Assembly: GCA_025937075.1 (NCBI GenBank)
Contig: JAICSD010000227.1
Span: 1-7,363 of the forward strand
Length of the DNA stretch: 7,363 nucleotides
Reading direction: 5' to 3'
Source: Vicinamibacteria bacterium
GTDB taxonomy: Bacteria > Acidobacteriota > Vicinamibacteria > Vicinamibacterales > 2-12-FULL-66-21
Made by a program: the position numbers and the translations under genes. Positions 1 through 5,824 of the stretch are shown here, in pieces (position 1 is the first letter of the stretch; the number at the start of each line of letters is the position of its first letter). The notes beneath the pieces are model-generated. The model ran no database searches, was not told the origin of the DNA, and worked only from the letters and a program-made list of their open reading frames with translations.

Positions 1-704
1 ACCATCGTCTCGGCCGTCGTGCTACGAGCGAATGCCGGCTTGCCGGCGAGCATTTCGTGGAGTACGGCGCCAACGCTGAAGATGTCCGACCGCACGTCGA
101 CCGGTTCCCCACGAACCTGCTCCGGAGACATGTAGGCCGTCGTACCAGCCGCGGTTCCGTCATGTGTATCGGTGGCCGGGCCGCCGCCAGAGGCGTCGCC
201 GCCGGGCATCGTCAGCTTCACGAGCCCGAAATCGAGGATCTTCACCCGCCCATCGGTGGTGATGAAGACGTTCTCAGGCTTCACGTCGCGGTGCACGATG
301 TGTTTGTCGTGCGCAGCCGCGAGGCCGGTCGCCATCTGGCGGGCGCAATCCACGGCTTTCTGCGTCGACAGTCCTCCAGCCTCGAGCCGTGTGCGCAGCG
401 TCTCTCCCTCGAGCAGCTCGGAGACGATATACGGCATCCCTTCGTGTACGCCGACGTCGTAGACCGTCAGGACGTTGGGGTGATTCAGTTGTCCTGCCGC
501 CCGCGCTTCCCGTTCGAAACGCGCGACGCGGCTCGCGTCGGTGGCATACGCAGGTGAGATCAGCTTGATCGCCACGGTCCGATCGAGCCGCGGATCGCGC
601 GCCCGGTAGACGACGCCCATGCCGCCCGCACCGAGCCATTCGGTGATTTCGTACGGGCCGACTCTGGTGCCAGCCCCAAGGGATGCCGAAGCGTCTGGGG
701 TCAC
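1..704 (-). CDS. Ser/Thr protein kinase (Hanks type), 3' end beyond window
   Basis: A eukaryotic-like Ser/Thr kinase that would phosphorylate protein Ser/Thr residues in the cytoplasm. Reading from a GTG at 704, 234 codons stay open to the window edge. The kinase domain starts near residue 18. It shows the glycine loop GAGGMG (26-30 area), VAIK with catalytic K47, the helix-C Glu near E66, HRDVKPEN with D140 and N145, DFG with D158, and the activation segment ending in MSPEQ (192-196). An Arg precedes the catalytic Asp, so it belongs to the RD class, which is usually controlled by activation-loop phosphorylation. The activation loop is rich in Gly, Thr and Asp. The C-lobe end and anything after it, such as a membrane helix or sensor, lie outside the window. 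The GTG overlaps the TGA of the winged-helix/FHA gene (GTGA) and has no clear Shine-Dalgarno sequence, so translational coupling is likely. The family call is very secure; substrates are unknown. Confidence 0.95.
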   Translation of the reverse strand, partial: MTPDASASLGAGTRVGPYEITEWLGAGGMGVVYRARDPRLDRTVAIKLISPAYATDASRVARFEREARAAGQLNHPNVLTVYDVGVHEGMPYIVSELLEGETLRTRLEAGGLSTQKAVDCARQMATGLAAAHDKHIVHRDVKPENVFITTDGRVKILDFGLVKLTMPGGDASGGGPATDTHDGTAAGTTAYMSPEQVRGEPVDVRSDIFSVGAVLHEMLAGKPAFARSTTAETM

Positions 705-1348
705 GGCGAGTGAGTATCTGTCGTCATCGCGGACGAATACAGATGAAAGGTCAGGCGCAGCGACCCGATGCCGATCAAATCTCCATCGGCGAGTGGAACC
801 GCTGAAGTGACGCGGCCGGTTCCCCGGAACGTGCCGTTCTTGCTGCCGGCGTCCTCGAGCGTCACGCCTTCGGCCGTGACGAGGATGCGGGCGTGACGGC
901 GCGAGACGGTCGTATGGTCAAGCCGGACCTGCACGTCGGGATCGCGGCCGATCACGTGCTCGCCGGCCGCGAGAAGAAATCGCCGCCGGTCCCATTCGAG
1001 CCAGCCCGCCGGTGCAGCTGGATCAGGCGAGACACGTGGCGGCACCGTCGCAGCGGCGCAGAATGCGTAACCGGTTCCGTGTGACGTTCGGATGAATGTT
1101 GGCGCGCGTGGAGAATCGTCGAGCGCCTGCCGGATTTCAGCAACGAGATTGGACAGGTTGGCTTCAGCGACGAACGTCTCGGGCCAGAGACGGCGCTGCA
1201 GTTCGTCCTTCGAGACGACGTTCGGCCGTTCAGCGATCAGGATTTCGAGCAGCTCGAACGCCTTCGGCGTCAGGTGCACGACGCGTCTCTCGCGCGTCAG
1301 TTGTCTCGTGCCGGAATCGAGCGCGAACGGGCCGAAGGTGATCGTCAC
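701..1348 (-). CDS. Winged-helix transcriptional regulator with C-terminal FHA domain
   Basis: A 215-residue cytoplasmic DNA-binding regulator. Residues 1-97 match the OmpR/PhoB-type effector domain (Trans_reg_C): the N-terminal strands, LTPKAFELLEIL, the recognition-helix region around NLSNLVAEIRQAL, and the terminal hairpin FIRTSHGTGYAF. After a short Pro/Ala linker, residues about 115-203 form an FHA domain with the phosphothreonine-binding signature: GR at 134-135, S149-R150 and H152, and SKNGT ending in N171-G172. No receiver domain is present, so the input is probably phosphothreonine recognition rather than a histidine-kinase relay. The start is GTG with AAGAGG four bases upstream. The gene overlaps the kinase gene by four bases, which makes that kinase the obvious partner. 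Mycobacterial EmbR is a known winged-helix plus FHA regulator controlled by a Ser/Thr kinase, but it carries a BTAD domain between the two that is absent here. Target genes are not known; the divergent operon is the natural candidate. Confidence 0.93.
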   Translation of the reverse strand: MTITFGPFALDSGTRQLTRERRVVHLTPKAFELLEILIAERPNVVSKDELQRRLWPETFVAEANLSNLVAEIRQALDDSPRAPTFIRTSHGTGYAFCAAATVPPRVSPDPAAPAGWLEWDRRRFLLAAGEHVIGRDPDVQVRLDHTTVSRRHARILVTAEGVTLEDAGSKNGTFRGTGRVTSAVPLADGDLIGIGSLRLTFHLYSSAMTTDTHSP

Positions 1349-1379
1349 GGCGCCTCTTGGAAAAACCCGTCCGCATTCC

Positions 1380-1407
1380 TGGAGATGTCCTGAGACTCGC
1401 CCGGAGA
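1380..1407 (+). repeat. Three GAGA direct repeats, possible regulator binding site
   Basis: TGGAGA (1380-1385), CTGAGA (1390-1395) and CGGAGA (1402-1407) lie in the same orientation with periods of 10 and 12 bases, about one helical turn. OmpR/PhoB-type winged helices typically bind tandem direct repeats at 10-11 bp spacing, and the adjacent regulator has that domain. The shared core is short, so chance is a real alternative. Confidence 0.25.
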
Positions 1408-1435
1408 CGGTGATTATTTTAATTCAGAAACACGG

Positions 1436-1442
1436 GTGAGGA
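1436..1442 (+). promoter_or_regulatory. Ribosome binding site for the 40-residue ORF
   Basis: GTGAGGA, with core GAGG at 1438-1441, lies five bases before the ATG at 1447. It is one of the best Shine-Dalgarno matches in the window and is the main reason for calling the small ORF. Confidence 0.45.
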
Positions 1443-1446
1443 CGAT

Positions 1447-1569
1447 ATGAAGCACACGACCGCAAAAAGGAAGCGCTGTTTGGGCATGCCGTGCGATTTC
1501 TGCTTCCGCGCCGTCACGCTCGACGGCGACACCCGGCTCGACATCCTCCTGCAGACGTCTCCGCGTTGA
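1447..1569 (+). CDS. Possible small Cys-containing protein (40 aa)
   Basis: An ATG-to-TGA frame of 40 codons that I do not recognise. The N-terminus is strongly basic (MKHTTAKRKR). Three cysteines follow at positions 11, 16 and 19 (CLGMPCDFC), then a more acidic, mildly hydrophobic tail. There is no signal peptide or membrane helix. A CxxC pair plus a third Cys could bind metal or a thiol, but no family is evident. Support comes from the strong GTGAGGA ribosome site and its place as first frame after the divergent promoter region, 24 bases ahead of the TIG lipoprotein. It could instead be a leader peptide, or untranslated 5' leader sequence. Confidence 0.35.
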   Translation: MKHTTAKRKRCLGMPCDFCFRAVTLDGDTRLDILLQTSPR

Positions 1570-1593
1570 TCCGCGAAGAAAACGAGGGCCATC

Positions 1594-2274
1594 ATGAATT
1601 CAACACAACCACGGACCGCCGCGGCCGTGATTCTTGCGGCAGTGGCGATCGCCGGGTGTGGCGGATCGCCGTCGGCTCCGACTCGCACGTCCGCTGCTCC
1701 GTCGACCTCTGCGCCCGCGCCGGATCCGGTGCGGGTCCAGCCGACAATCGCAGCCGTAACGCCCGCCGCGGTCTGGAGTGGCGGCGGGGGATGGGGAACG
1801 ATTGCCGGAGAGGGTTTCGTATCGGGTGCCACGGTGACCCTGGGAGACCAACACATCACCGCCTTCGTCGAGGACGGCACGAAGATCGTCTTCGTGACCA
1901 CGGCCCAGCCTGTCGGAGTGGTCGACGTGACAGTTGAGAATCCTGGTGGTCTTGCCAGCCGGCTCGAGCGCGCGTTCAGTTACGTGTCGGCGGACCAATT
2001 CGATCTGGACGGCGTCTGGGCGGGTCACGTCGGCGGCGACTACGAGACGGATATGCCGTTCACCATTGAGCACCACGTGCTCGTCAGCTTGTCGTGCGGC
2101 ACTTCCCTGGTTGTGTCGGTACCGCTGCCCGTTTCGTTCAGCAACGGCGAATTCGTCGTAACGGGCAATGACGGGCTGCGCCTGTCGGGCCGGATGGTGG
2201 GGCCGACGGAGGCGGCCGGCGAAATCAGTTCGGCATCGTGCCAGGTATCCCCCTGGTGGGCCGACCGCAAATAA
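1594..2274 (+). CDS. TIG/IPT-domain lipoprotein
   Basis: A 226-residue predicted lipoprotein. Residues 1-21 form a signal peptide ending in a lipobox (IAG then C22), so the mature protein would be lipid-anchored in the envelope. A Ser/Pro/Ala-rich tether (23-48) follows. Residues about 49-131 look like an IPT/TIG immunoglobulin-like domain: a PTIAAVTPAAV opening, GEGFVSGATVTLG, and a closing DVTVENPGG. Residues about 135-226 form a second beta-rich domain running from DGVWAG to WWADRK, with C168 and C216 as a likely disulfide. That domain resembles a recurrent secreted beta-sandwich pattern in environmental bacteria, recognised by eye only. ATG 1594 has GAGGG at 1584-1588. The gene is followed after 57 bases by another lipoprotein gene on the same strand. 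No enzymatic residues are apparent, so a surface binding or structural role is inferred. Confidence 0.85.
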   Translation: MNSTQPRTAAAVILAAVAIAGCGGSPSAPTRTSAAPSTSAPAPDPVRVQPTIAAVTPAAVWSGGGGWGTIAGEGFVSGATVTLGDQHITAFVEDGTKIVFVTTAQPVGVVDVTVENPGGLASRLERAFSYVSADQFDLDGVWAGHVGGDYETDMPFTIEHHVLVSLSCGTSLVVSVPLPVSFSNGEFVVTGNDGLRLSGRMVGPTEAAGEISSASCQVSPWWADRK

Positions 2275-2331
2275 TCGCAGCCAACCGTCATCCGCTGAAA
2301 GAAACGGCAGGTCCGTCCCATTGATTGGGAT

Positions 2332-3063
2332 ATGCGACTCCCAGCCAGGACCGGACGAATCCTCGGGGCAGTGCTCATCACAGGGCTCACAGCATGCGGC
2401 GGTAGCTCGAGCGGGACCAGTCCCACCTCTCCGAGCGGCGGCGGCGGGGGTGGCGGCAGCACCGGCCCGGCGTGCCGGACCTACTACACCAACGAGAACA
2501 TCACGACGAGGACGAGCGGCACGAACATCGTCTTCAACGCGATACAGTCGGCGACCTTCGACACCTCCACGAAGAAGGCGACGACGACGGTGAAGTTTGC
2601 GAACGGCTCGGTCTGCGGCAGCGGCGCGGCCAGCTACAACTCGGTCGCGGATTTCGTGGACGAAGTGCGCGTCATCCCGCCGGTGTTCCTGGCGGTGGGC
2701 ACGACGAGCGCGGGCGGCGGGGCGTGCGGCGGCGGGGGAACTCCGTCGGGCTCCCTGACTTATCACTACGACAGCAGCCGCCGGCTGACCGGCTGGACGG
2801 CGGTGCCAGGCGACACGACCACGTTCACGGCATGGGACAGCTCGGGCCGTCCGACGACGGGCAGCGTCAGCAACGGCACCACGATCAGCAACGTCTACGA
2901 TGACGCCGCACGCACCGAGACGACCACGTCGAATCCCGGCAACACGGTCAGCACGCAGACGTTCGACGCCAACGGCAATTTGATCAAACTCGTCCTCCTC
3001 ACGGGCGGAACGACGGTGACAACGACGTTTGATATCACGTCGACGGCAACGGTCTGCAAGTAA
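2332..3063 (+). CDS. Small lipoprotein with RHS/YD-like repeats
   Basis: A 243-residue predicted lipoprotein. The N-terminus is basic, followed by a hydrophobic core and a lipobox (LTA then C22). A flexible Ser/Thr/Gly linker with seven consecutive glycines (about 37-43) leads to a Thr-rich beta domain with cysteines at 48, 95 and 132. The C-terminal third carries four motifs resembling the YD repeat of RHS/wall-associated proteins: YDSSRRLTGW at 146, WDSSGRPTTG at 168, YDDAARTETT at 189 and FDANGNLIKL at 211, with steps of 22, 21 and 22 residues. The protein ends at C242, which could pair with an upstream cysteine. True RHS proteins have many more repeats and a toxin tail; this one has only a short stack and no toxin domain. 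The start gives a proper signal peptide but lacks a well-spaced ribosome site. Function unknown. Confidence 0.82.
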   Translation: MRLPARTGRILGAVLITGLTACGGSSSGTSPTSPSGGGGGGGSTGPACRTYYTNENITTRTSGTNIVFNAIQSATFDTSTKKATTTVKFANGSVCGSGAASYNSVADFVDEVRVIPPVFLAVGTTSAGGGACGGGGTPSGSLTYHYDSSRRLTGWTAVPGDTTTFTAWDSSGRPTTGSVSNGTTISNVYDDAARTETTTSNPGNTVSTQTFDANGNLIKLVLLTGGTTVTTTFDITSTATVCK

Positions 3064-3081
3064 GATAGTCGGCCGGCGCGC

Positions 3082-5214
3082 ATGTTCTGCAATTACTGCG
3101 GCGCTCCCAATCCGGACGACGCGGCGTTCTGCCGTGGATGCGGGCGCGAGCGCGCCCACCCCGGGGCTGCACCGACGGCGCCGCGCGTGGTGTCCGTCCC
3201 GCCTCAGCCAGAACCAGAGGCGCCGCCGCCCGCGGACCTGCCGCCGCCGGAGGGCCAGGCGGCTCCGTCCGCTGCAGCCCCAGACGCTGTCCCGTCTCAG
3301 CCCCCGAGCGGCCTGAGCCTCTTCTTCATCGCGGTCGCGGGCCTGATGATCATCACGGCGCTGGGCTACGCCCTCGCGAATGTGGTGGAAGGGCGGCGTG
3401 AGGCTGCGCAGCGGGACGCTGATTCGGCCCGGGCCCTCGATACCTCTCTCCAGAATGCCGCCACGTCCTTTCACGTGGCGGGCACAACGCAGCCGGTTGC
3501 CCCGACGGGATCCCAACCCGCAGTGACATCGACGGCGATCGGCCCGATCGACAACCTGCAGGCGCTGGCCTCGCTCGCGTTCCCGCCGGATGGTGACGAT
3601 GCGAACGCGCTGGCGTGCGACCGTCTCGCCGATCATCCGGACGATCCGCTCAGGGTAGGGGACGGCGTCCAGGTGCCATTGCTCGACATCGCGCAGGCGC
3701 TGCCGGTGTGCGAGCGCGCGGCGGCGATCACGCCCGACAAGCCTCGGTATCACTTCCTGTATGGCCGCGTCCTCGACGCCGCCGGACGTAGTCAGGAGGC
3801 GATTCAGCAGTACACGCTCGCGGAGCGGGCCGGCTACGTGTTGGCGGACCTGAATCTCGGTCTCCTTTACGGGTATGGCGACGGCGTTGCGCAGAATCAG
3901 GATCTCGCGATCGCCTTCCTCCAGCGCGCCCATCTGGGCGGATTGGCAAACGCGCGGGCGTTTATCGGCGATCTGTACGCCCACGCGTCGCCGCCGGACT
4001 ATGCGCAGGCGAAGGCCTTTTACGAACAGGCCGTCGACGTCAGCGCGCCGCAGGGATATGCCGGCCTTGCCGTGCTCTACGACCTTGGCCTCGGCGTCGA
4101 CAAAGATCGGGTCAAAGGCGCCGAGCTCGCCCGGAAAGCCGCCGAACTTGGCAACGTGAACGGCATGTTCTGGCTCGGACGGCACCTGAGAGACGGACAG
4201 GGCGTCGAGCGAAATCCCTCCGCCGCGTGTGGGTGGTTCGACAAGACCGCGCGCGCGAACTACGCATACGGGCAACTCGAAGCGGGCCGGTGCTTCTACA
4301 CCGGCGACGGCGGCATCAGGAACCATGAGTACGCGTTCTACTGGCTCATTCGCGCGGCACAGGCCGGGCTTCCCGAAGCGCAGGAACTCGTCGGTGACAT
4401 GTACGACGACGGCGACGGCGTTGCCGCGGACGAAGCACAGGCCGTCGCGTGGTATCGCAAGGCGGCCGTTCAGGGCGACACCTACGGGATGATGCAGCTC
4501 GGCGTCCACCTCCGGCAAGGCAAGGGTGTCGCCTGGAGCGAAGCGGAGGCGATGCAATGGTTCGAGAAGGCGGCACGGGCAGGATATGCCGCCGCCCAGA
4601 GTTCGCTTGGCGCGGGATATCTGGCCGGCCTCGGTCAGGACGCCGGGCAGGGCCACCAGGACTACCAGCAGGCGGCGTACTGGTTCGGCGAGGCGATCAA
4701 ACAAGGCGAAGGCTTCGCGCTGGTGAACCTGGGCGTCATGTACGAAAACGGGTTGGGCGTGCCCCAGGACCTCGATCGCGCGAAGCAGCTCTACACGCAG
4801 GCGGCACAGAGTTCCAATCCAGCGGCCGCCAAGGCGGGACAGGAATACGCTGCGAACCTCGCCTCACCGCCATCGACGAGCGAGCCGCAACCGGGCTCAC
4901 TCGCGCGCACGAAGCAGTCGCCGTCGAACGCCGATGCCTGGGTCGCGATCGTCGTCGGCGCGGTCGCCGTCGCCGCGGTGACGACGCTGTTCGGCCATTC
5001 GTCGTCGACGTCGTCGGATGCATCCGCGGATTCATCCACGGATACATCCAGCATCGACACGGCGCCGTTCACACCGTTTACGCCATCCATCGACTGGGGG
5101 TCTTCGTCGTCCAGCTCAACGCCTGACCCGGCGCCGCTGCACCCGTACTACCCGTATCAGCAGTGGAAGACGCCGAACGGAGACCTGACCAATCCGAATA
5201 TCGCGTGGCGTTGA
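3082..5214 (+). CDS. Zinc-ribbon, membrane-anchored Sel1-repeat protein
   Basis: A 710-residue membrane protein. Residues 1-21 are a zinc ribbon with ligands C3, C6, C17 and C20. A Pro/Ala-rich linker leads to a transmembrane helix at about 78-100. A conserved-looking segment with C179 and C210 (CDRLADHPDDP, ending near PDKPRYHFLYGR) precedes a solenoid at about 220-595. The solenoid has one TPR-like unit and about nine Sel1-like units of roughly 36 residues with the usual LG..Y..G.GV and AA..G signatures. A second hydrophobic helix (about 617-637) and a Ser/Thr/Asp-rich tail end the protein. If the zinc ribbon is cytoplasmic, the Sel1 solenoid lies in the periplasm and the tail returns inside; this topology is inferred. 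Sel1 repeats are protein-binding scaffolds, so an adaptor role is likely. No strong ribosome site precedes ATG 3082, but the MFC..CG opening matches the downstream paralogue and fixes the start. It lies 18 bases after the YD lipoprotein gene and 9 before the next. Confidence 0.92.
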   Translation: MFCNYCGAPNPDDAAFCRGCGRERAHPGAAPTAPRVVSVPPQPEPEAPPPADLPPPEGQAAPSAAAPDAVPSQPPSGLSLFFIAVAGLMIITALGYALANVVEGRREAAQRDADSARALDTSLQNAATSFHVAGTTQPVAPTGSQPAVTSTAIGPIDNLQALASLAFPPDGDDANALACDRLADHPDDPLRVGDGVQVPLLDIAQALPVCERAAAITPDKPRYHFLYGRVLDAAGRSQEAIQQYTLAERAGYVLADLNLGLLYGYGDGVAQNQDLAIAFLQRAHLGGLANARAFIGDLYAHASPPDYAQAKAFYEQAVDVSAPQGYAGLAVLYDLGLGVDKDRVKGAELARKAAELGNVNGMFWLGRHLRDGQGVERNPSAACGWFDKTARANYAYGQLEAGRCFYTGDGGIRNHEYAFYWLIRAAQAGLPEAQELVGDMYDDGDGVAADEAQAVAWYRKAAVQGDTYGMMQLGVHLRQGKGVAWSEAEAMQWFEKAARAGYAAAQSSLGAGYLAGLGQDAGQGHQDYQQAAYWFGEAIKQGEGFALVNLGVMYENGLGVPQDLDRAKQLYTQAAQSSNPAAAKAGQEYAANLASPPSTSEPQPGSLARTKQSPSNADAWVAIVVGAVAVAAVTTLFGHSSSTSSDASADSSTDTSSIDTAPFTPFTPSIDWGSSSSSSTPDPAPLHPYYPYQQWKTPNGDLTNPNIAWR
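5015..5050 (+). repeat. Three 12-bp tandem repeats with palindromic cores
   Basis: CGGATGCATCCG, CGGATTCATCCA and CGGATACATCCA follow each other without gaps, differing only at two positions. Each has the self-complementary core GGAT-n-CATCC; the first copy (GGATGCATCC) is a perfect palindrome. In frame they add Ser/Asp/Thr/Ala tetrapeptides to the tail of the Sel1 protein, so this is an in-frame coding minisatellite. Confidence 0.7.
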
Positions 5215-5223
5215 GGAAGCCGC

Positions 5224-5820
5224 ATGTTCTGCCAGTATTGCGGGAAGCCGAATCCAGACGACGCGTCCTTCTGCGGCGCGTGCGGGAAGAACATCGCGTG
5301 GGCTCCCGAGCCTGCCGTGCGGCGCGTCCCGCCGACGGTCCAGACTGCGCCGGGGAGCGCCCCTCAACCGATCGCGTCAGAACCCGTTCACACCGTATCG
5401 GCGGCTGAGGAGCGGCTCGTTCGATCGATTCTCGCGCCGGAAGCGAAGAAGGATAGATGGAAGCTGCCCAATTGGCTCGGGGTCGCCGCCGGCATCGCGA
5501 TCATCCTCATGCTGATTCCGCACAAGGACGGAGCATCGGTTTGCGACGCCGCGCACAATGAAGTCGCGCAGCAGGTGCCGTTCGCCGTCGAGATCCTCGC
5601 CGCGCGCCACCCGCTCACCGTCGGCGTCGTTCGCGCGGTCACGAAGGAGAGCGGGTTCGTCGACAAGCTTGCCGGGATTTACGTGCAGAGCGAAATGATC
5701 CCGCAGGAGAATCCCGGGGCCGCGAGCTGCTACATCGCGTATTACACGGTGATGTTCCAGAAGGACCGCGTCCGCGCCTCCATCGCCGATTGGCTGGAAG
5801 CGAAGGCGCAGCTGAAGTAA
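5224..5820 (+). CDS. Zinc-ribbon single-pass membrane protein
   Basis: A 198-residue protein. Residues 1-21 form a zinc ribbon (C3, C6, C17, C20) that matches the N-terminus of the preceding Sel1 protein at 16 of 21 positions. A Pro/Ala/Thr linker with a charged stretch (61-80) leads to a transmembrane helix at about 82-99. A C-terminal domain of about 98 residues follows, with C107 and C169, which could form a disulfide if this part is periplasmic. I do not recognise the C-terminal domain; it looks alpha/beta, without catalytic motifs. GAGGAA at 5213-5218 overlaps the TGA of the upstream gene and stands five bases before the ATG, so translation is probably coupled. The shared N-terminal module and tight spacing suggest that the two proteins meet at the membrane. 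The gene ends four bases from the stop of the convergent adaptor gene, with no clear terminator between them. Confidence 0.9.
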   Translation: MFCQYCGKPNPDDASFCGACGKNIAWAPEPAVRRVPPTVQTAPGSAPQPIASEPVHTVSAAEERLVRSILAPEAKKDRWKLPNWLGVAAGIAIILMLIPHKDGASVCDAAHNEVAQQVPFAVEILAARHPLTVGVVRAVTKESGFVDKLAGIYVQSEMIPQENPGAASCYIAYYTVMFQKDRVRASIADWLEAKAQLK

Positions 5821-5824
5821 CCCG

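Larger units (their letters stand above)
1349..1446. promoter_or_regulatory. Divergent intergenic promoter region
   Basis: This gap separates the minus-strand regulator/kinase pair from the plus-strand envelope operon and must hold promoters for both. It contains the clearest AT-rich island of the neighbourhood (1411-1430). Within it, TATTTT (1415-1420) could be a plus-strand -10 element, and TAAAAT (1421-1416, reverse strand) could be a minus-strand -10. No good -35 hexamer is visible at the usual spacing for either, so an activator-dependent promoter or another sigma factor is possible. The assignment rests on gene arrangement and base composition only. Confidence 0.4.

Noticed and set aside
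57..557. Plus-strand frame of 166 codons at the left edge
   Set aside because: It lies opposite the kinase domain, whose catalytic motifs are all on the minus strand.
1092..1439. Plus-strand frame opposite the winged-helix domain
   Set aside because: Antisense shadow: the minus strand encodes a clear winged-helix/FHA protein and this frame has no motif.
2332..3063. RHS toxin or contact-dependent weapon
   Set aside because: Only four YD-like motifs, no RHS core-associated hallmark and no toxin or immunity gene next to it.
1600..4704. A 1034-codon open frame on the minus strand opposite the lipoprotein and Sel1 genes
   Set aside because: Its product is Arg/Ala-rich without a recognisable domain, and it runs opposite three convincing genes and their gaps. 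Long antisense frames are common in GC-rich coding DNA.
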